A stretch of DNA of 64,000 bases from Diphasiastrum complanatum (Eukaryota > Streptophyta > Lycopodiopsida > Lycopodiales > Lycopodiaceae), in contig CM055111.1 of the NCBI GenBank assembly GCA_029204225.1, positions 27,439,540-27,503,539 of the forward strand. Direction: 5' to 3'. Below are positions 33,212 through 46,028 of this stretch, piece after piece. The notes below the pieces were generated by a model. The model worked only from the letters and a program-made list of their open reading frames with translations. It was not told the origin of the DNA and made no database searches. The position numbers were made by a program, and so were the translations under genes. Positions within the stretch are counted from its first letter, which is position 1; every line of letters starts with the position of its first letter.

Positions 33212-33904
33212 GTGAGGAGGTGTGTTAAAAATTCACAATTCTAGCTTGACTAGTTTTGGTCATATGACTTGTAAATAGTTAGATGGTCATGATGTGGCTT
33301 GTCACACGTGCCAAATAGCATAGGATTCCATTCATAAGGATGTTCTCAAGTAGACCTAAGTGTTAGAACCTTTGGAATGAGTCCAAATTATGCTTAGATA
33401 CAAGGGAGAAAAAATAGGAGCTATTTTTGGTAATTTTTGCATTGTTGAGGGATCTCCAACATTCCAATCCTAACTTGGTAGGGATGAAAGATCCACCAAA
33501 ATTAGCATTAGGGATAGGTTTAGGGCTACTCATACCTGCCCAAAACCGTGATGGATCATGTATATATAGGTGATGATATCTCACCAAAATCAATCAAGCA
33601 ATTTCATGATTTTTCTCTCATAATGGTGCAATTGCTCTCTATGTTCATAATTGTTTGAGTATTTGTGATTACTAATGATTATAGGATTGAATGTAGGTCT
33701 GGTGTACAGTACTCAGACTGTGGGAGGCCGTACTTTCACACGTGTGAAGCCTTCTTCAAGGATTTGGGCCATTTAGTGAGGTTCAAGCATAGATTTTTGA
33801 TGGATTTTGATGGTTCAACTTGTGCTAATCTTATGAAATCATAATCTATTGTTTCCCTCATCATTTCAAGTGTTTTAGGATCCTTATTTGCTGTAATTTT
33901 TACA
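33212..33904 (+). mobile_element. Copia family B polypurine tract and 3' LTR
   Basis: gtgaggagg at 33,212-33,220, then a TG..CA unit that starts at 33,221 or 33,223 (TGTTAAAAATTCAC) and ends in tttttaca at 33,904, about 682 bp. A TATA-like tatatatagg is near 33,560-33,569. CACACGTGTG is at 33,737-33,746, after a gtacagtactcagact stretch. The LTR differs from families A and D. No 5' partner was found in the window. Confidence 0.75.
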
Positions 33905-35552
33905 GAAGGAAGGCTGAGCCCTCAAGGCTCACCTATGTTGACAAAGGTGAACAAAAGGAAGATCTACATTCACTTACCTCTTACACTTTTCTAACTTCTA
34001 TGTTTGATGAGCCAAGTTGCTTTGAAGAAGCTATGGAGTCACAAGAATGGAGGGATGCCATGCAAAAAGAGTATGATGCTCTTATGGAGAATCGTACATG
34101 GAAGCTTGTGGATCTTCCACAAGGAAGAAAGCCACTTGAGTGAAAATGGATCTATAGATTGAAGTACAATCAAGATGGGAGCATCAACAAACACAAGGCA
34201 AGGCTAGTGGCAAAGGGGTTCTTGAGAACCAAGGGAGTAGATTTTGATGAAACTTTTGCTCCTGTTGCTAAGCCAGTTTCCATAAGGTTGATTATTTCTC
34301 TTGCATCTACTGTCAATTGGCCACTATTTCAACTTGATGCTTTTCTCAATGGATATTTGGAAGAGGAGATTTTCATGAGGCAACCAGAGGGCTTCACCAA
34401 AGAAGATCAATAGGAAAAAATGTGTTTGTTGCTAAGAAGCCTTTATGGGCTTAAGCAAGCACCTAGAGCTTGGCACTCTAGGTTGAATACCTTCTTGAAC
34501 TCTATTAAGTTTGTTGTAAGTGCTTATGATCCTTCTTTGTACTTAAGATTTAATGATGGTAAGATCATCATTCTCATTTTATATGTTGATGACATTATTC
34601 TTAGTGGAAATGATCTTGATGGTATACAAGAAGTGAAAGTAGCATTGTTTAAGGAGTTTAAGATGGTGGATCTTGGTAATCTTCATTTCATATTAGGAAT
34701 AGAAGTTTCAAGAGGCAAAGATTTGAGTTTTATTTGTCAGTCCAAATATGCTTCTTCTATCTTAAAAAAATTTGAAATGAAAGACTGTAAAGGAGTAGAA
34801 ACTCCTATGGAGCAAAATGTAAAATTTTCCAATAGTGATGATGAAGCATCCTTTGAGGACATCACACTATATAGGAGACTTGCAGGCTCCTTGATCTATC
34901 TTACTATAACTAGACCTGATCTAAGTTATAGTGTAGGCAAACTAAGCCAATCTATGAAAAATCCATTGGTTTGTCATTGGAAAAATGCAAAAAGTGTGTT
35001 GAGGTACATCTCGGCCGCCAAGAACTTTGGCATTTTATATGATGGATCTAATCTTGCCTTAAGGGCATATTCGGATGCTGATTTTGCAGGTGATAAGGTG
35101 GATGGGAGGTCCACAAGTGCTTTTGTTACCTTTCTTAGCAATGGCATAGTGTCTTGGCTTTCCAAAAAGCAAGATACTATTTCTCTGTCTTCAACCGAAT
35201 CGGAATACAAGGCACTAACATCCACAACAAAGGAGATCCTATGGTTGAAGAGGCTTTTGGTGGAATTACATGTCATGGAGGCCGAGGAGCAGCCCACAAT
35301 ATTTTGTGACAACCAATCAAGCCAAGCATTAGCAACCAATCCCACATTCCATGCAAGGAGCAAGCACACAGAGATTGCTCACCATTTTGTGAGGGAAAAA
35401 GGTTCAAGCAAAGGAGATCAAGCTACATCATGTGTCTTTTTCAAATTGCCTTGCTGATCTACTCACTAAAGCCTTGCCAAAGGCTTCATTTATCAAGTTA
35501 AGATCAGCCTTAGGTGTTATAGATAGATGTACTATAGTTGTATCATGTAAAA
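33905..35552 (+). pseudogene. Copia family A RT and RNase H, broken
   Basis: Begins abruptly in the hinge between integrase and RT (RKAEPSRLTY). RT motifs follow: KWIYRLKYNQDGSINKHKAR, ETFAPVAK, SLYGLKQAPRAW, YVDD (about 34,587-34,598), then RNase H up to NCLADLLTKA. Lesions: a TGA in place of a coding codon at 34,141-34,143; a short deletion in the QLDxxNAFLNG motif; a TAG at 34,411-34,413; and a one-base frameshift at about 35,397-35,403 in the RNase H end. It is inactive. The abrupt left edge at the end of the copia B LTR indicates that B inserted into this element, or that both were joined by a deletion. Confidence 0.85.
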
Positions 35553-36222
35553 CTTGAGGAGGAGTGTTAGAATTTAGCAATTTTCACATGGTTTTTGATG
35601 AACATCTATGTGGATCCACACGTGTGAGGACCTGTCCACACGTGTGAAATGACACTTGAAATATTCAGATCCATTTTGATTAGCTTTCATTTGAGTCCAA
35701 TATGACATCTCCTAAATTATAGGAGTTAGGTCCTAGATTGTAGGAATCTAGAAGGTCAACACAAACCACCAACGGATGATGTGGCAAACTTGATAGATCT
35801 TATCCAAAGTGGATATGGATAAGTACAATGAGCTATCCTACACGTGCTGGATGCAGCTTAAAGAGAGATTATGGTGATTTTGTACTTGATCCATGATGGA
35901 TCCATTTTTGAGCTAATGATGAGAAATCTTGGTTTGTGTAGCCATCATTGTGTTTTGACTCTCTTAAGCACTTTCTTTGTGGATGAATGCTTTGTAAATG
36001 ATAAGTAAACTATTTCTCTATTATCAGGCCGTACAGTAGCTGTACTTCACACGTGTGAAGCCATGGATCATCTATTTTGATTATTCTTGCTTGGAATCAC
36101 AAAGATTGTCAAGTAGCTAGATTTGGAAGCTAGTCTTGATATAGATCAAGATCCCAAGTTACCAATCACTCTTTGTGATCATTTGTATATCAATTTCAGT
36201 CCATAAACTTTGAAATTTGATA
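35553..36222 (+). mobile_element. Copia family A polypurine tract and 3' LTR
   Basis: TTGAGGAGGAG precedes TGTTAGAATTTAGC at 35,565; the LTR ends near 36,222 with tttgata, where the inverted copy has tttgaca. Contains CACACGTGTG at 35,617, 35,637 and 36,048. The five bases after it are gttga, against attga outside the inverted LTR. Confidence 0.85.
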
Positions 36223-36266
36223 GTTGAAACCAACAAGATTTGCCATTAAAAGAGTAGATTAGTCAG

Positions 36267-37425
36267 ACACGGGATCGCCACGGACCTATCGAAGATAAGG
36301 ATCATTGTCGATCTACCACCACTAGAAACGATCCACGGAGTCTATATTTTTATGGGTCATGCTAACTATTACATGATCTTCATTCTAGACTTTGCGGAGT
36401 TACCACGACCAATCTACAAACTCACAATGGAACCATATTGGACTGAGGAAGCCCTCTAGGCTTTCTAGAAACTTAAAGATGCATTGGTCTCAGCACTAAT
36501 TCTATGCCCACCCAATTGGTCCATTGAGTTTCATGTGCATACGGACACATCGAAGTATGCAGTAGGAGCAGTCTTAACTCAGCCAAGAGGGCACAAAAAG
36601 GATTTTCTGATTCAATTTGCAAGCCATCAGCTCAATGACACCAAAATGAATTATTCAACCACAGAGCAAGAGACACTGGCAATGATTTATGCGGTTAAGA
36701 AGTTTCGGCATTACCTGATGCCACTCACTTTGCTTATTATACGTACCATCAACCCTTACTCTATCTTGTTAACAAAACATGCAACACAGGGAAAATCACT
36801 CGATGGTTACTTCTGTTGTTGGAGTTTGATTTTCAGATAGTGGTTCGCAGGGGAAAGCAACATTACATGGCAGATCATGTGTCGCGAATCAAGGGAAAGG
36901 AAATTGCAGCCCAACTTGATGATGAGCTACCTGATGTTGTCTTATTTTATATTGACACAGTACCGGAATGGGCCCTTGACATATTTGAATACCTAATGCG
37001 GGGCCAACCAGACAAATCACTACCTAAGACAGAACAACATAAATTGATCTTAAAAGCTAGACCTTATCAGTTGATTGCCAGCCAGTTGTACCAAAGAGGA
37101 CCAGATGGAATTCTCTAATGTTGTATTCTTCCTCATGAGGCCATCCAAACCATTTCGCTTTCACATGAAGGAATGGGTGGTGGTCACTACATCTGACATT
37201 ACATTTCACAAGATCCTGCAATCAGGATGCTAGTGGCCAATGATCCATAAAGATACGGAGGAATACTTGAAAAAATGCGATGTGTGCCAAAGGGTAAGGA
37301 GACCAATGAGACTAAATTATGATCTTCTACACCTAGTCCTAGCTCAAGCACTATTTGAGAAGTGGGGTTTGGATTATATTGGACCAATCCACCCTACGGT
37401 AGGAAGTACCTAGACCCATTGTCCA
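36267..37425 (+). pseudogene. Ty3/gypsy RT end, RNase H and integrase start
   Basis: From 36,267 the reading includes the RT connection (IHGVYIFMGHANYYMIF, equivalent to the FLGxxxYYRxFI motif, and WTEEAL). RNase H follows at 36,484-36,760 (VHTDTSKYAVGAVLTQ, YSTTEQETLAM, FRHYL). Next come the RNase H end (VVRRGKQHYMADHVSR, 36,841-36,890), the integrase zinc-binding region (GGHY, KKCDVCQR at 37,271-37,294) and the opening of the core (KWGLDYIGPI). Stops at about 36,459 and 36,468 and several frameshifts break it. It ends abruptly near 37,425. Confidence 0.8.
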
Positions 37426-37439
37426 TGAAGGCCAATTTG

Positions 37440-38602
37440 TGATGTTTTTTTGGAGCTTTTTCTTGTGTAGATCAAATCTTTGGTAGATCTGAATTTTCCA
37501 GCAAGTGTACTTTTGTTTTAGGGTTCACTAATGATGAAATTAATGATGCATGCCGGTTCTCTCCAATGATTTATGATTCTAGGCTATGTTTTGGTCAAAA
37601 TTGCCTGGTTTTTCATGCTTTTTGGCACAAAATAGATAGTAAGAACCAAAATCCAGCAAGATCAGTTCAATTAGATAGTTGTAATTCTGTAGATTGGTTT
37701 GCATGTGTTAGAGAAAGAGTTGTATGTCATGAATTTCCACTTTATGGTGATGAAAAAGCCGGAAAATAGCCAAAAATCATCATTTTTGCTTTTTTTTTTT
37801 TTTTTTTTCATAAAGTTGGATAGTTAGGTGGCTGTAAAACACCATGTAGAGCTTGTATAATGGTGGACCAAAGTCTTTTGAAGCTTTCCCTGAAGTTAGA
37901 GCCAAGAATTCTAGCAATTGGACTTGTAGGAAGTCATAAAAGCTCAAAAAATGGCCATTTTTGGTGATTTTTGGGGGATGGATCTCTCCAAATCCATAAG
38001 GAGATTATTCAAAATTTTAATTACAGCATGATTACATTTCTTTCACCTTCCCAGCAAGTTATCAGACCTGTGAATTGATGGCCGGTGGCTTATGCACCAT
38101 CTCCATCAAGTTTGAAGCTATTTTGACTTCTACAAATCAAGAAATCTTTGTTCTCAGCCTATACTGCATCTTAGGATCAGTATGAATGATCATGGAAGTC
38201 TAATTGGTTGTTTAAGACTGTTGGTAGCATCAATTTTGGGCTAGGATGGGTGTTTGCACGTTTTTGCATGATTCCTTCTTGTGGAAGTGCGTCCTACTAC
38301 AGATTTTTGGCAGCTCTGATCTTGCACGTGTGAAGCTTAGGTGGTAGGCTGACATGGCAAGCATCTTGTTCACTTGGTCTCTCTCTATACTGAACTTTAC
38401 AGCACCCAATTTGGTGTCCTGTAGCCAAAGTTATGATCATCTAAAGTTTTGCAGTTTTGTGAGTAAAACTAGCAAAATTTGGAATTGTTCTGATTGCATG
38501 CCAGTCATTTTCCTAATTTGTAGTACTGTGTTTGCATGGATTAGTTGTATGCTGATTCTCAGAGTGATTCTGCCATGCATGAAGGATTTGCAATCAATTT
38601 GA
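37440..38602 (+). mobile_element. Gypsy family G leader fragment (copy 3)
   Basis: The part from about 38,290 (ctactacagatttttggc, then gctgacatggcaagcatcttg, gaactttacagcaccca, agttatgatcatc) matches the leader at 20,530-20,690 in the same order. A T-run of about 20 lies at 37,789-37,808. No LTR or primer-binding site is attached, and the left part is only loosely similar. Confidence 0.5.
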
Positions 38603-38926
38603 GTGGTCATACGCATGTGCTCCACTTACATGCAAGTGGCTTCTTCCCATATGGAAGGTGTACAAGATTCCAAGTTTGATTATCTATCAAAGCATCAAAC
38701 TCTACTTGCATTGCATCTCTCCAAACTTGTGATCTCCGCATCTTCATAACATGATGTCTCTTCAAGCATTGTGGTTAGAAAGGAGTAAGAGGTAGAAGGA
38801 GATGTGTCTTCCCTTTGCTTTCCTTTCTCAAAGTATGTGAGCCTTGAAGGCTCGACCTTGCTCCTTGTGGATCTTCTCGGCTCCTTTGGCACATGATTTT
38901 GATATCTCTGTTGCATAAATGGATTT
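38603..38926 (-). pseudogene. Copia integrase-RT hinge fragment (minus)
   Basis: On the minus strand the frame from 38,916 reads PRRSTRSKVEPSRLTY and then TSYSFLTTMLEE, the linker that precedes copia RT and is also seen at 31.55 and 33.9 kb. After a frameshift near 38,700 it continues as FDALIDNQTWNLVHLP, the start of RT. It is cut at both ends. Confidence 0.7.
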
Positions 38927-41408
38927 CGATGGAATAGTAGTTTCTATCACTCAGAGTGAAAATATTTGAAGGAAAAGTCCTGTGTGTAATAGAGTGAATC
39001 CTTTAGTGGAAGCACTTATTACTGACTTTTCTAGGATTTAGATATTTTCATATATCATCTTTCCAGTTAACTTTTATTGAAATTTATAATTTTTTAAAAG
39101 GAGGGGCGAAGTGGTGGAATAAAATTCTATCTGGGAATATGTTGGTTGCATAGTTTTGGAAAAGAGCCAACTTTGGTATAGAAATGAGATGTGGTTTGAA
39201 AGTAATTTTAGATAGATTCAGAGTAAGATGCCTAATTGGAACTTTTCGAATAGAGGAATTCTCTAGGGATTGTGTGGACAATCTGGATCTAGAACTGGTT
39301 TGATACTTGAATCATTATCTATAAGTAGTACAGTAAAAGGTCAAAGATTACTAATTCCATTTTGATTGGAATAGAAGTAAGTTTGATCAGAATTTAAGTC
39401 TAAGAGTTCTATATTGGATTAATCTATCTTAGTTTGAGTACTAGGACCAGAGAGGGGTTAATAAGTGGGAGAAATTATGTAACTAGAGGTAAGTTGGATT
39501 GGAAAACTATTGAGATTGAATTCATCTCAAAGATTTTTTGGATATGTTATTTACTCATGAGAAATAGAAAATATTTTGTAGCTGGGTTAGAAGATCTCAG
39601 TGAAATATGTGAGTAACATATGTGGATTCTGGAGGAATCTGCCAGATAAGAATGTGTTTATGTACTGGATCATAGTGAGATTATTCTCATATGTGCACGA
39701 TTAATCTTGTATGAATCTACTGTGTAATCCTAGGTGCACTTAACCTAGTCGATGAACATAAGCATATGATCAAGTATTGTTTTGACAGATACTTGCAGAG
39801 TTAACAAATCTTTGTATAGAAGATTTATGGATTAACTTATAAATGATGGTAAGGATGTAAATGTGGTGTTATACTAGTATAAGTGAATTCTTCACCTAGA
39901 CATTTGAAATTTATGAATCATTGGCAATTAACTTGAGTAGTTGATTACTCCAAGATGAAGTTAATTAGTAAAACGATCATTGTGATGTGGATTCACCGGG
40001 AACTGATGGTTTTTGAATTATATTGCTTGTAAGATGCATGATTAGTGAATCATTTGGGTTCATCAGTTAAAATTGTGTGCGTTGGATATACAGTATTCTT
40101 GGGATAGAGTATTCCTTAGTTGAGGGGACTCAGCTCATTAGTGATTGTATCCCAAAGAGCTCAAATGGATAACGAATCATAATGAATCCAAGAATAACAA
40201 CTGAATGATTTTTAGCAGGACTTTGGATATCTAGATGTGATTTTGGATTGTAATCTAAAGTTTTGTAGTTGAAGATGATTGTCATTTAGTATGCTTTCTG
40301 TCTTTAATTACCAGTGGTTTATAGAATTTGAATCTTGCACTTCAGTTAAAGAATCATGTTTTGGAAGTATTCCTAAATCTAGTATTTTCTTAATGGAAAG
40401 ATTTTTGGAATGACTCTTACTTTTCCTGAGTTATGTTAGACATAGACTCCAGTATCCTATAAATGATTTAAGTATGATTTGGATTTCAGGAAATCATGAT
40501 TGACGAATCATATGAATCTAAATATTTATGGCCGACGAGTCATAAATAGATACTCAATTATCGTCTGAGGATTATAAGGAATTGTAATGATTCTTATGTG
40601 TGATGATATTCTTGATCTATTGTTTGAGTAAGAATTCAAATCAGTGTTTTGAATCTCTCTACTCCTGTATTTTATTTGAGAACCTATGGATCTCACAGAT
40701 ATTCTCACAAAATAAGTATTTTATTTGTGGAGAATTGAATTTAACTAGTGAATGTTATTCTACTACAGTTTATGGTCTGCAAATGCTTGACTACAGTTCT
40801 TCATTTGAATTGGATCTCTAGTTATCTTACGAGACAAACAAGTCTATTAAGATGAATGAAGGCTATTTTTCTTGCATTTGGTGCTAGAAACATGAGCATT
40901 TAACTCAAAAGAGTATTTGGGGTACTTAGAGTTGAGTTTTAATCATTCTACATCTTAATGATTCTCCTAGAGATTCTAGCTAAATGAATTATCATATCTT
41001 AGAATTTGGATTCTAAGGATATTTGTACTTGGAAGCTCAGGAATTATCTGCCAGAGTTTGTGGATGATTTCAGACTATAATTATAATTATTTTATTATTT
41101 ATTTAACTTTAATATTTTAAGTTAGGGTATTTCACCCAATATTTCATGTAAATGCTTTACATGAAGGTGATGTTACTAACTTATGGTGAATATAATCCAG
41201 ATGAAAAATTTATCGCTTAGTGTATTTTTTCAAACCTGAGTTGTACTCCAATACAGAGATTATCATTTGGAGAATAGAATTATCTCTGAGTACTTGTTTG
41301 ATGTGAAAGTTAAAAAGATCATGATTTTCTAGGTTGATATTTAAAGTTAAAAGAACTGTTCATGTTATTCTTTCGTGTTTAGAGAGCTTCTAAGGATAGA
41401 AGCAGTTT
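38927..41408. other. Unrecognised; possible 3' non-coding part of a gypsy element
   Basis: About 2.5 kb with no domain, rich in gaatcat and ttgatt words. It runs without a visible break into a polypurine tract and a gypsy LTR, so it may be the region between pol and the 3' LTR of that element. This is inferred from position only. Confidence 0.35.
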
Positions 41409-41880
41409 AAGGAGGGAAGAATGTTATGTATACTCCTAGTCTTGGATACACGGTACTCCAGTAAATCAAGTTGTTAGTTATGCCACATCATACTAGATGT
41501 GACCTGAACGTAACTAATATCCTTGTGAGGCCCAAAATGCACTAAATGGAGTTTAGACAAGGTTTAAGACAGTGAATGCATGTGTAGAGTTATCAATAGC
41601 AATTCTATGAATAGGTGGTCCATGCTTAGGACTCTATTCTAGGTGAATCTATGTATATGGAACTTAGGGCTATGCATGGCTATGTGCCCAGGTTGCTTTT
41701 GGCTCTATATATTGAGGCCAAACTCGCCCTACTCCTCATTGTGATCATGGATTCATTGCCAGAGTTTCACTCTACATTCATGCTTCTTGTTCCTTGGCTT
41801 GGGAGTGAAGCTTCTAGAGTTGATTGGTTGCTTCTACTTGGTTGGGTGGTTGTTCCATAGTGTGTTATCTTGTAAGCAGG
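41409..41880 (+). mobile_element. Gypsy family G polypurine tract and 3' LTR
   Basis: AAGGAGGGAAGAA precedes TGTTATGTATACTCC at 41,422. Shared with the LTR at 19,201: opening TGTTA, a ggtactcca word, gtgaggccc, the TATA-like ctatatat near 41,705, ttgg..tggga/gtgaagct and cttggttggg. The end is blurred by transition to another LTR at about 41,885. Confidence 0.65.
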
Positions 41881-41889
41881 ATCTTAGGG

Positions 41890-42535
<646 letters not shown>

Positions 42536-42562
42536 TGTTAGTTTAGCAGAGTAGAATTAGCG

Positions 42563-43515
42563 ATGGGTAGTGTTAAGGGTGATAAAGCTAGTGTAAAAGT
42601 AGAGAAGTATCTAGAATTTGCATCTTTACATAGTTAGGCACCTATCCAGCGTTCTGACCCTTGTTGACAGGCTGGAGGGCTACTACGACAGATGTACGAC
42701 CCTACACACATGATAAAGATGAATGTTACCAATGAGCTTCTCAAGGAAGTTGGTAAGTGTACTTCATCAAGTGAGGCTCGGGAAGCTTTGAAGAAGCTTT
42801 ATGAGTCCAAGTCTACCTCTAAGTGTTGACTCTAAGAAGATGAATCTTTCTTGTTTGCAAAAGAGTGAAGAAAATCCCAACACTTCTGTTTTGAGAGTAA
42901 AAGCATTGAATGATGAGTTAGCTTGCATTGATGAGAACATTAAGGAAGGAGAGCTTGTTCAAGTGATTCTTAATGGTTTGTCGGATGCTCATGTTAACAT
43001 TGTTCAAAGTTTAGCTATTCAAAAGACTTTGCCAAGTCTGATGGATCTTCAAGAGACCTTGATCAATGAAGAATATAGGATTCAAGCAAGAGGTGGATCT
43101 ACATTGACACTTCAAGAGGATGCTATGTTCACAAAGGGAAAATTCAAGGGTAAAAGCAAAAGGAAGTGGTCTAAAGGAAAATATCAAGGGGAGACTTCTT
43201 CAAATGGCAAAAATAAAGATAGGTCAAAGCTCAAGTGCTTCTATTGTGGCATCAAAAGACACTTTGCAAGTGAGTGCTACAAGAAGAAGAGAGATCAAGG
43301 AGACAAGCAAGGTATTCTTACTCTTGATGAAGATGGTTTGGATGTTCAAAATTCAAATGATGATGATGCTTTTGTGATGTCTTCATGTATGCTTGCTAAT
43401 GATGGAGATCTAGATCCATGGTGGATTGATAGTGGAGCAAGTTCGCACATGACTTTTCACAAAGAGTACTTCACTTCTTTGTTGGCATATGGAGATGACA
43501 AGAGGGTGAACTACA
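42563..43515 (+). pseudogene. Copia gag and protease start, truncated
   Basis: A gag N-terminal block (MNVTNELLKEVGKCTSSSEA, about 42,719-42,778) is followed by a frameshift near 42,823. The main frame then runs from about 42,850 (ELVQVILNGLSDAHVNIVQ, a Lys-rich stretch, CCHC knuckle CFYCGIKRHFASEC, acidic linker, WWIDSGASSHMTF) to about 43,515, just past the protease start. There the sequence leaves copia coding homology at the word aactacacggcc. Truncated by the next element. Confidence 0.8.
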
Positions 43516-43521
43516 CGGCCA

Positions 43522-43942
43522 TGGTGGCCAAGTTAGGGAGAATGAATCTAAAGAGAGGAGAGAGAATCATCACTCTCGGCTATAGTTAGTATGTAGGGTG
43601 TGGAGAAAGGAGAACCATTGTTCATTTCCATGTGTGGAAAATTTTGGAGCAATACTATCATCTCATCTTTGGTTCTCTTCTATGTTTGTGTAGATATTGT
43701 GATGTATGCTTGATAGATGTCTATTTTGATAATGCATTAAAAGCCTAATTGCCATACTATGGCTTTTTTACAGATCTAAACGTGTGTTAATTTAGTTTTG
43801 ATCCTTTTTCATTTTGGTAAGTGATTTTGATCAAACTATTGAGCTAGTGTAGAATCTGCACATCAAAGGAAGTGATTGTTGATGCAATTATACTTGGTCT
43901 AGATCTATATACAGGATCATGTTTGAATCTTAAATTTTTACA
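43522..43942 (+). mobile_element. Copia 5' LTR, nested in the preceding gag/protease
   Basis: The right end is fixed by tttttaca and the primer-binding site. The left edge is set only by the loss of protease homology, so it may be off by tens of bases. No TATA box was clear. Confidence 0.45.
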
Positions 43943-43954
43943 TGTTATCAGAGC
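43943..43954 (+). mobile_element. Copia primer-binding site, one mismatch
   Basis: TGTTATCAGAGC directly after CA; one base differs from TGGTATCAGAGC. Confidence 0.8.
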
Positions 43955-44870
43955 AGGGTGGTGGCCAAATATAGCAATATTTCCAAAATTAATAAAAACT
44001 TTAGCACGACCTTAAATCTAATGTGGTTTTGTGTATATGTTGTGATCAAATCCTATCTAACACCTTGTTGTGAGTAGATCTTAAGGATCAAAATTCATTT
44101 ATAGATCTTTTCAAGTCATTCGAAGTCTAGGAGTAGAGAGCAAGGATTTTTTATGCGATTCACTGTGTACATTCAAGCTATCATGGTTGTTTCTAGTTTC
44201 TAGTTGACAAATCTCATGTGAATGAGCTAAGACCTCCTTGAGGAAGTAATTTTTCTTAATATTATTAAAAAAGGTTTTCTTAATTATTGCATTCTACCTT
44301 GTGGCTGAGCACTGTTCCTACAGATGAGATAGGCTCCCTTTATGGATGATCATTACGATTGTCAACTATTTTGCATATAAATTTTTTGTTGATTCAATAG
44401 GATTGAATGCAATAATATCCTCAAATTCTTGATTGGAGCTCTCGATGGAAAGTTCAACCTAAGAAAGGGTATTTTCAATAATTTTTAGATCTTAGTTTCG
44501 ATCTATTGAGGTTAGATCATGTGTTGATCAAGACTCATTAAAGTCTACTTGCTAGTCAAGTAGTTACAAGAGAGATAGTATTGCAAGGTTCTAAATCTTT
44601 GTGATTTCACTAATCGTTCATTTGTTGAGAGGAGTGTGAGTTCTTAGTGCATTAGAATAGGTTCAAAGAGGAGGAGTGTGAGTTCTTAGTGCATTAGAAT
44701 AGGCTCAAAGAGGAGGAGTAATCGTTTTGCACGATATCTACTAAAAGTGGAATCATGTTGGTATTTAATGATATGCTCAACTCTACAAATTATGCAACTT
44801 GGAAAGTAAGATGGAATTCTTACTTAAGTTGAATGAACTAATGGAAATTTTTGGATCTTGTTGGAGTTTA
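43955..44870 (+). pseudogene. Copia leader and gag N-terminus, truncated
   Basis: About 800 bp of leader, then ATG at 44,755 with MLVFNDMLNSTNYATWKV and WNSYL, the normal copia gag opening, meeting TGA after 25 codons. A frame-shifted continuation (MNELMEIF) follows and homology ends near 44,870. The leader shares a block with 2.58-2.63 kb. Confidence 0.65.
44634..44717. repeat. 42-bp tandem duplication in a copia leader
   Basis: The word gtgtgagttcttagtgcatt occurs at 44,634 and 44,676; the two units differ by about one base (aggttcaaa against aggctcaaa). Confidence 0.9.
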
Positions 44871-45186
44871 ATTCCACTTTAACCATTCGATCCAGTTGAC
44901 AATGTATTAGCTATCGGCTATTTCCTTCAGGTATCTATGACATAGTCCCAGACTTGGTTATTTACTCGGGAACCTACTACAATTGAAGAACCTACAGATC
45001 TACACACAAGTTTTAGATAGGGTTCATAACAATCGACATTGACAGTCCTTCAACAATTGATGCTCAACACACTCGCAACTCAACGTCTTATTGGTGAACC
45101 AACATCTCATACTTCTGTTGCCACTATCGGGACTTCACACCCACTCAGCCCAAGGTTGACGTATGATAGAATAACTACAACCGTGC

Positions 45187-45968
<782 letters not shown>

Positions 45969-45969
45969 A

Positions 45970-45981
45970 TGGCATCATAGC
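45970..45981 (+). mobile_element. Copia primer-binding site, degenerate
   Basis: TGGCATCATAGC, two mismatches from TGGTATCAGAGC, in the correct position between LTR end and gag. Confidence 0.65.
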
Positions 45982-46028
45982 TTGTGTTGATTGTCATAAC
46001 TTTTCTAGTTATTGTTCCTTTCAGACAC

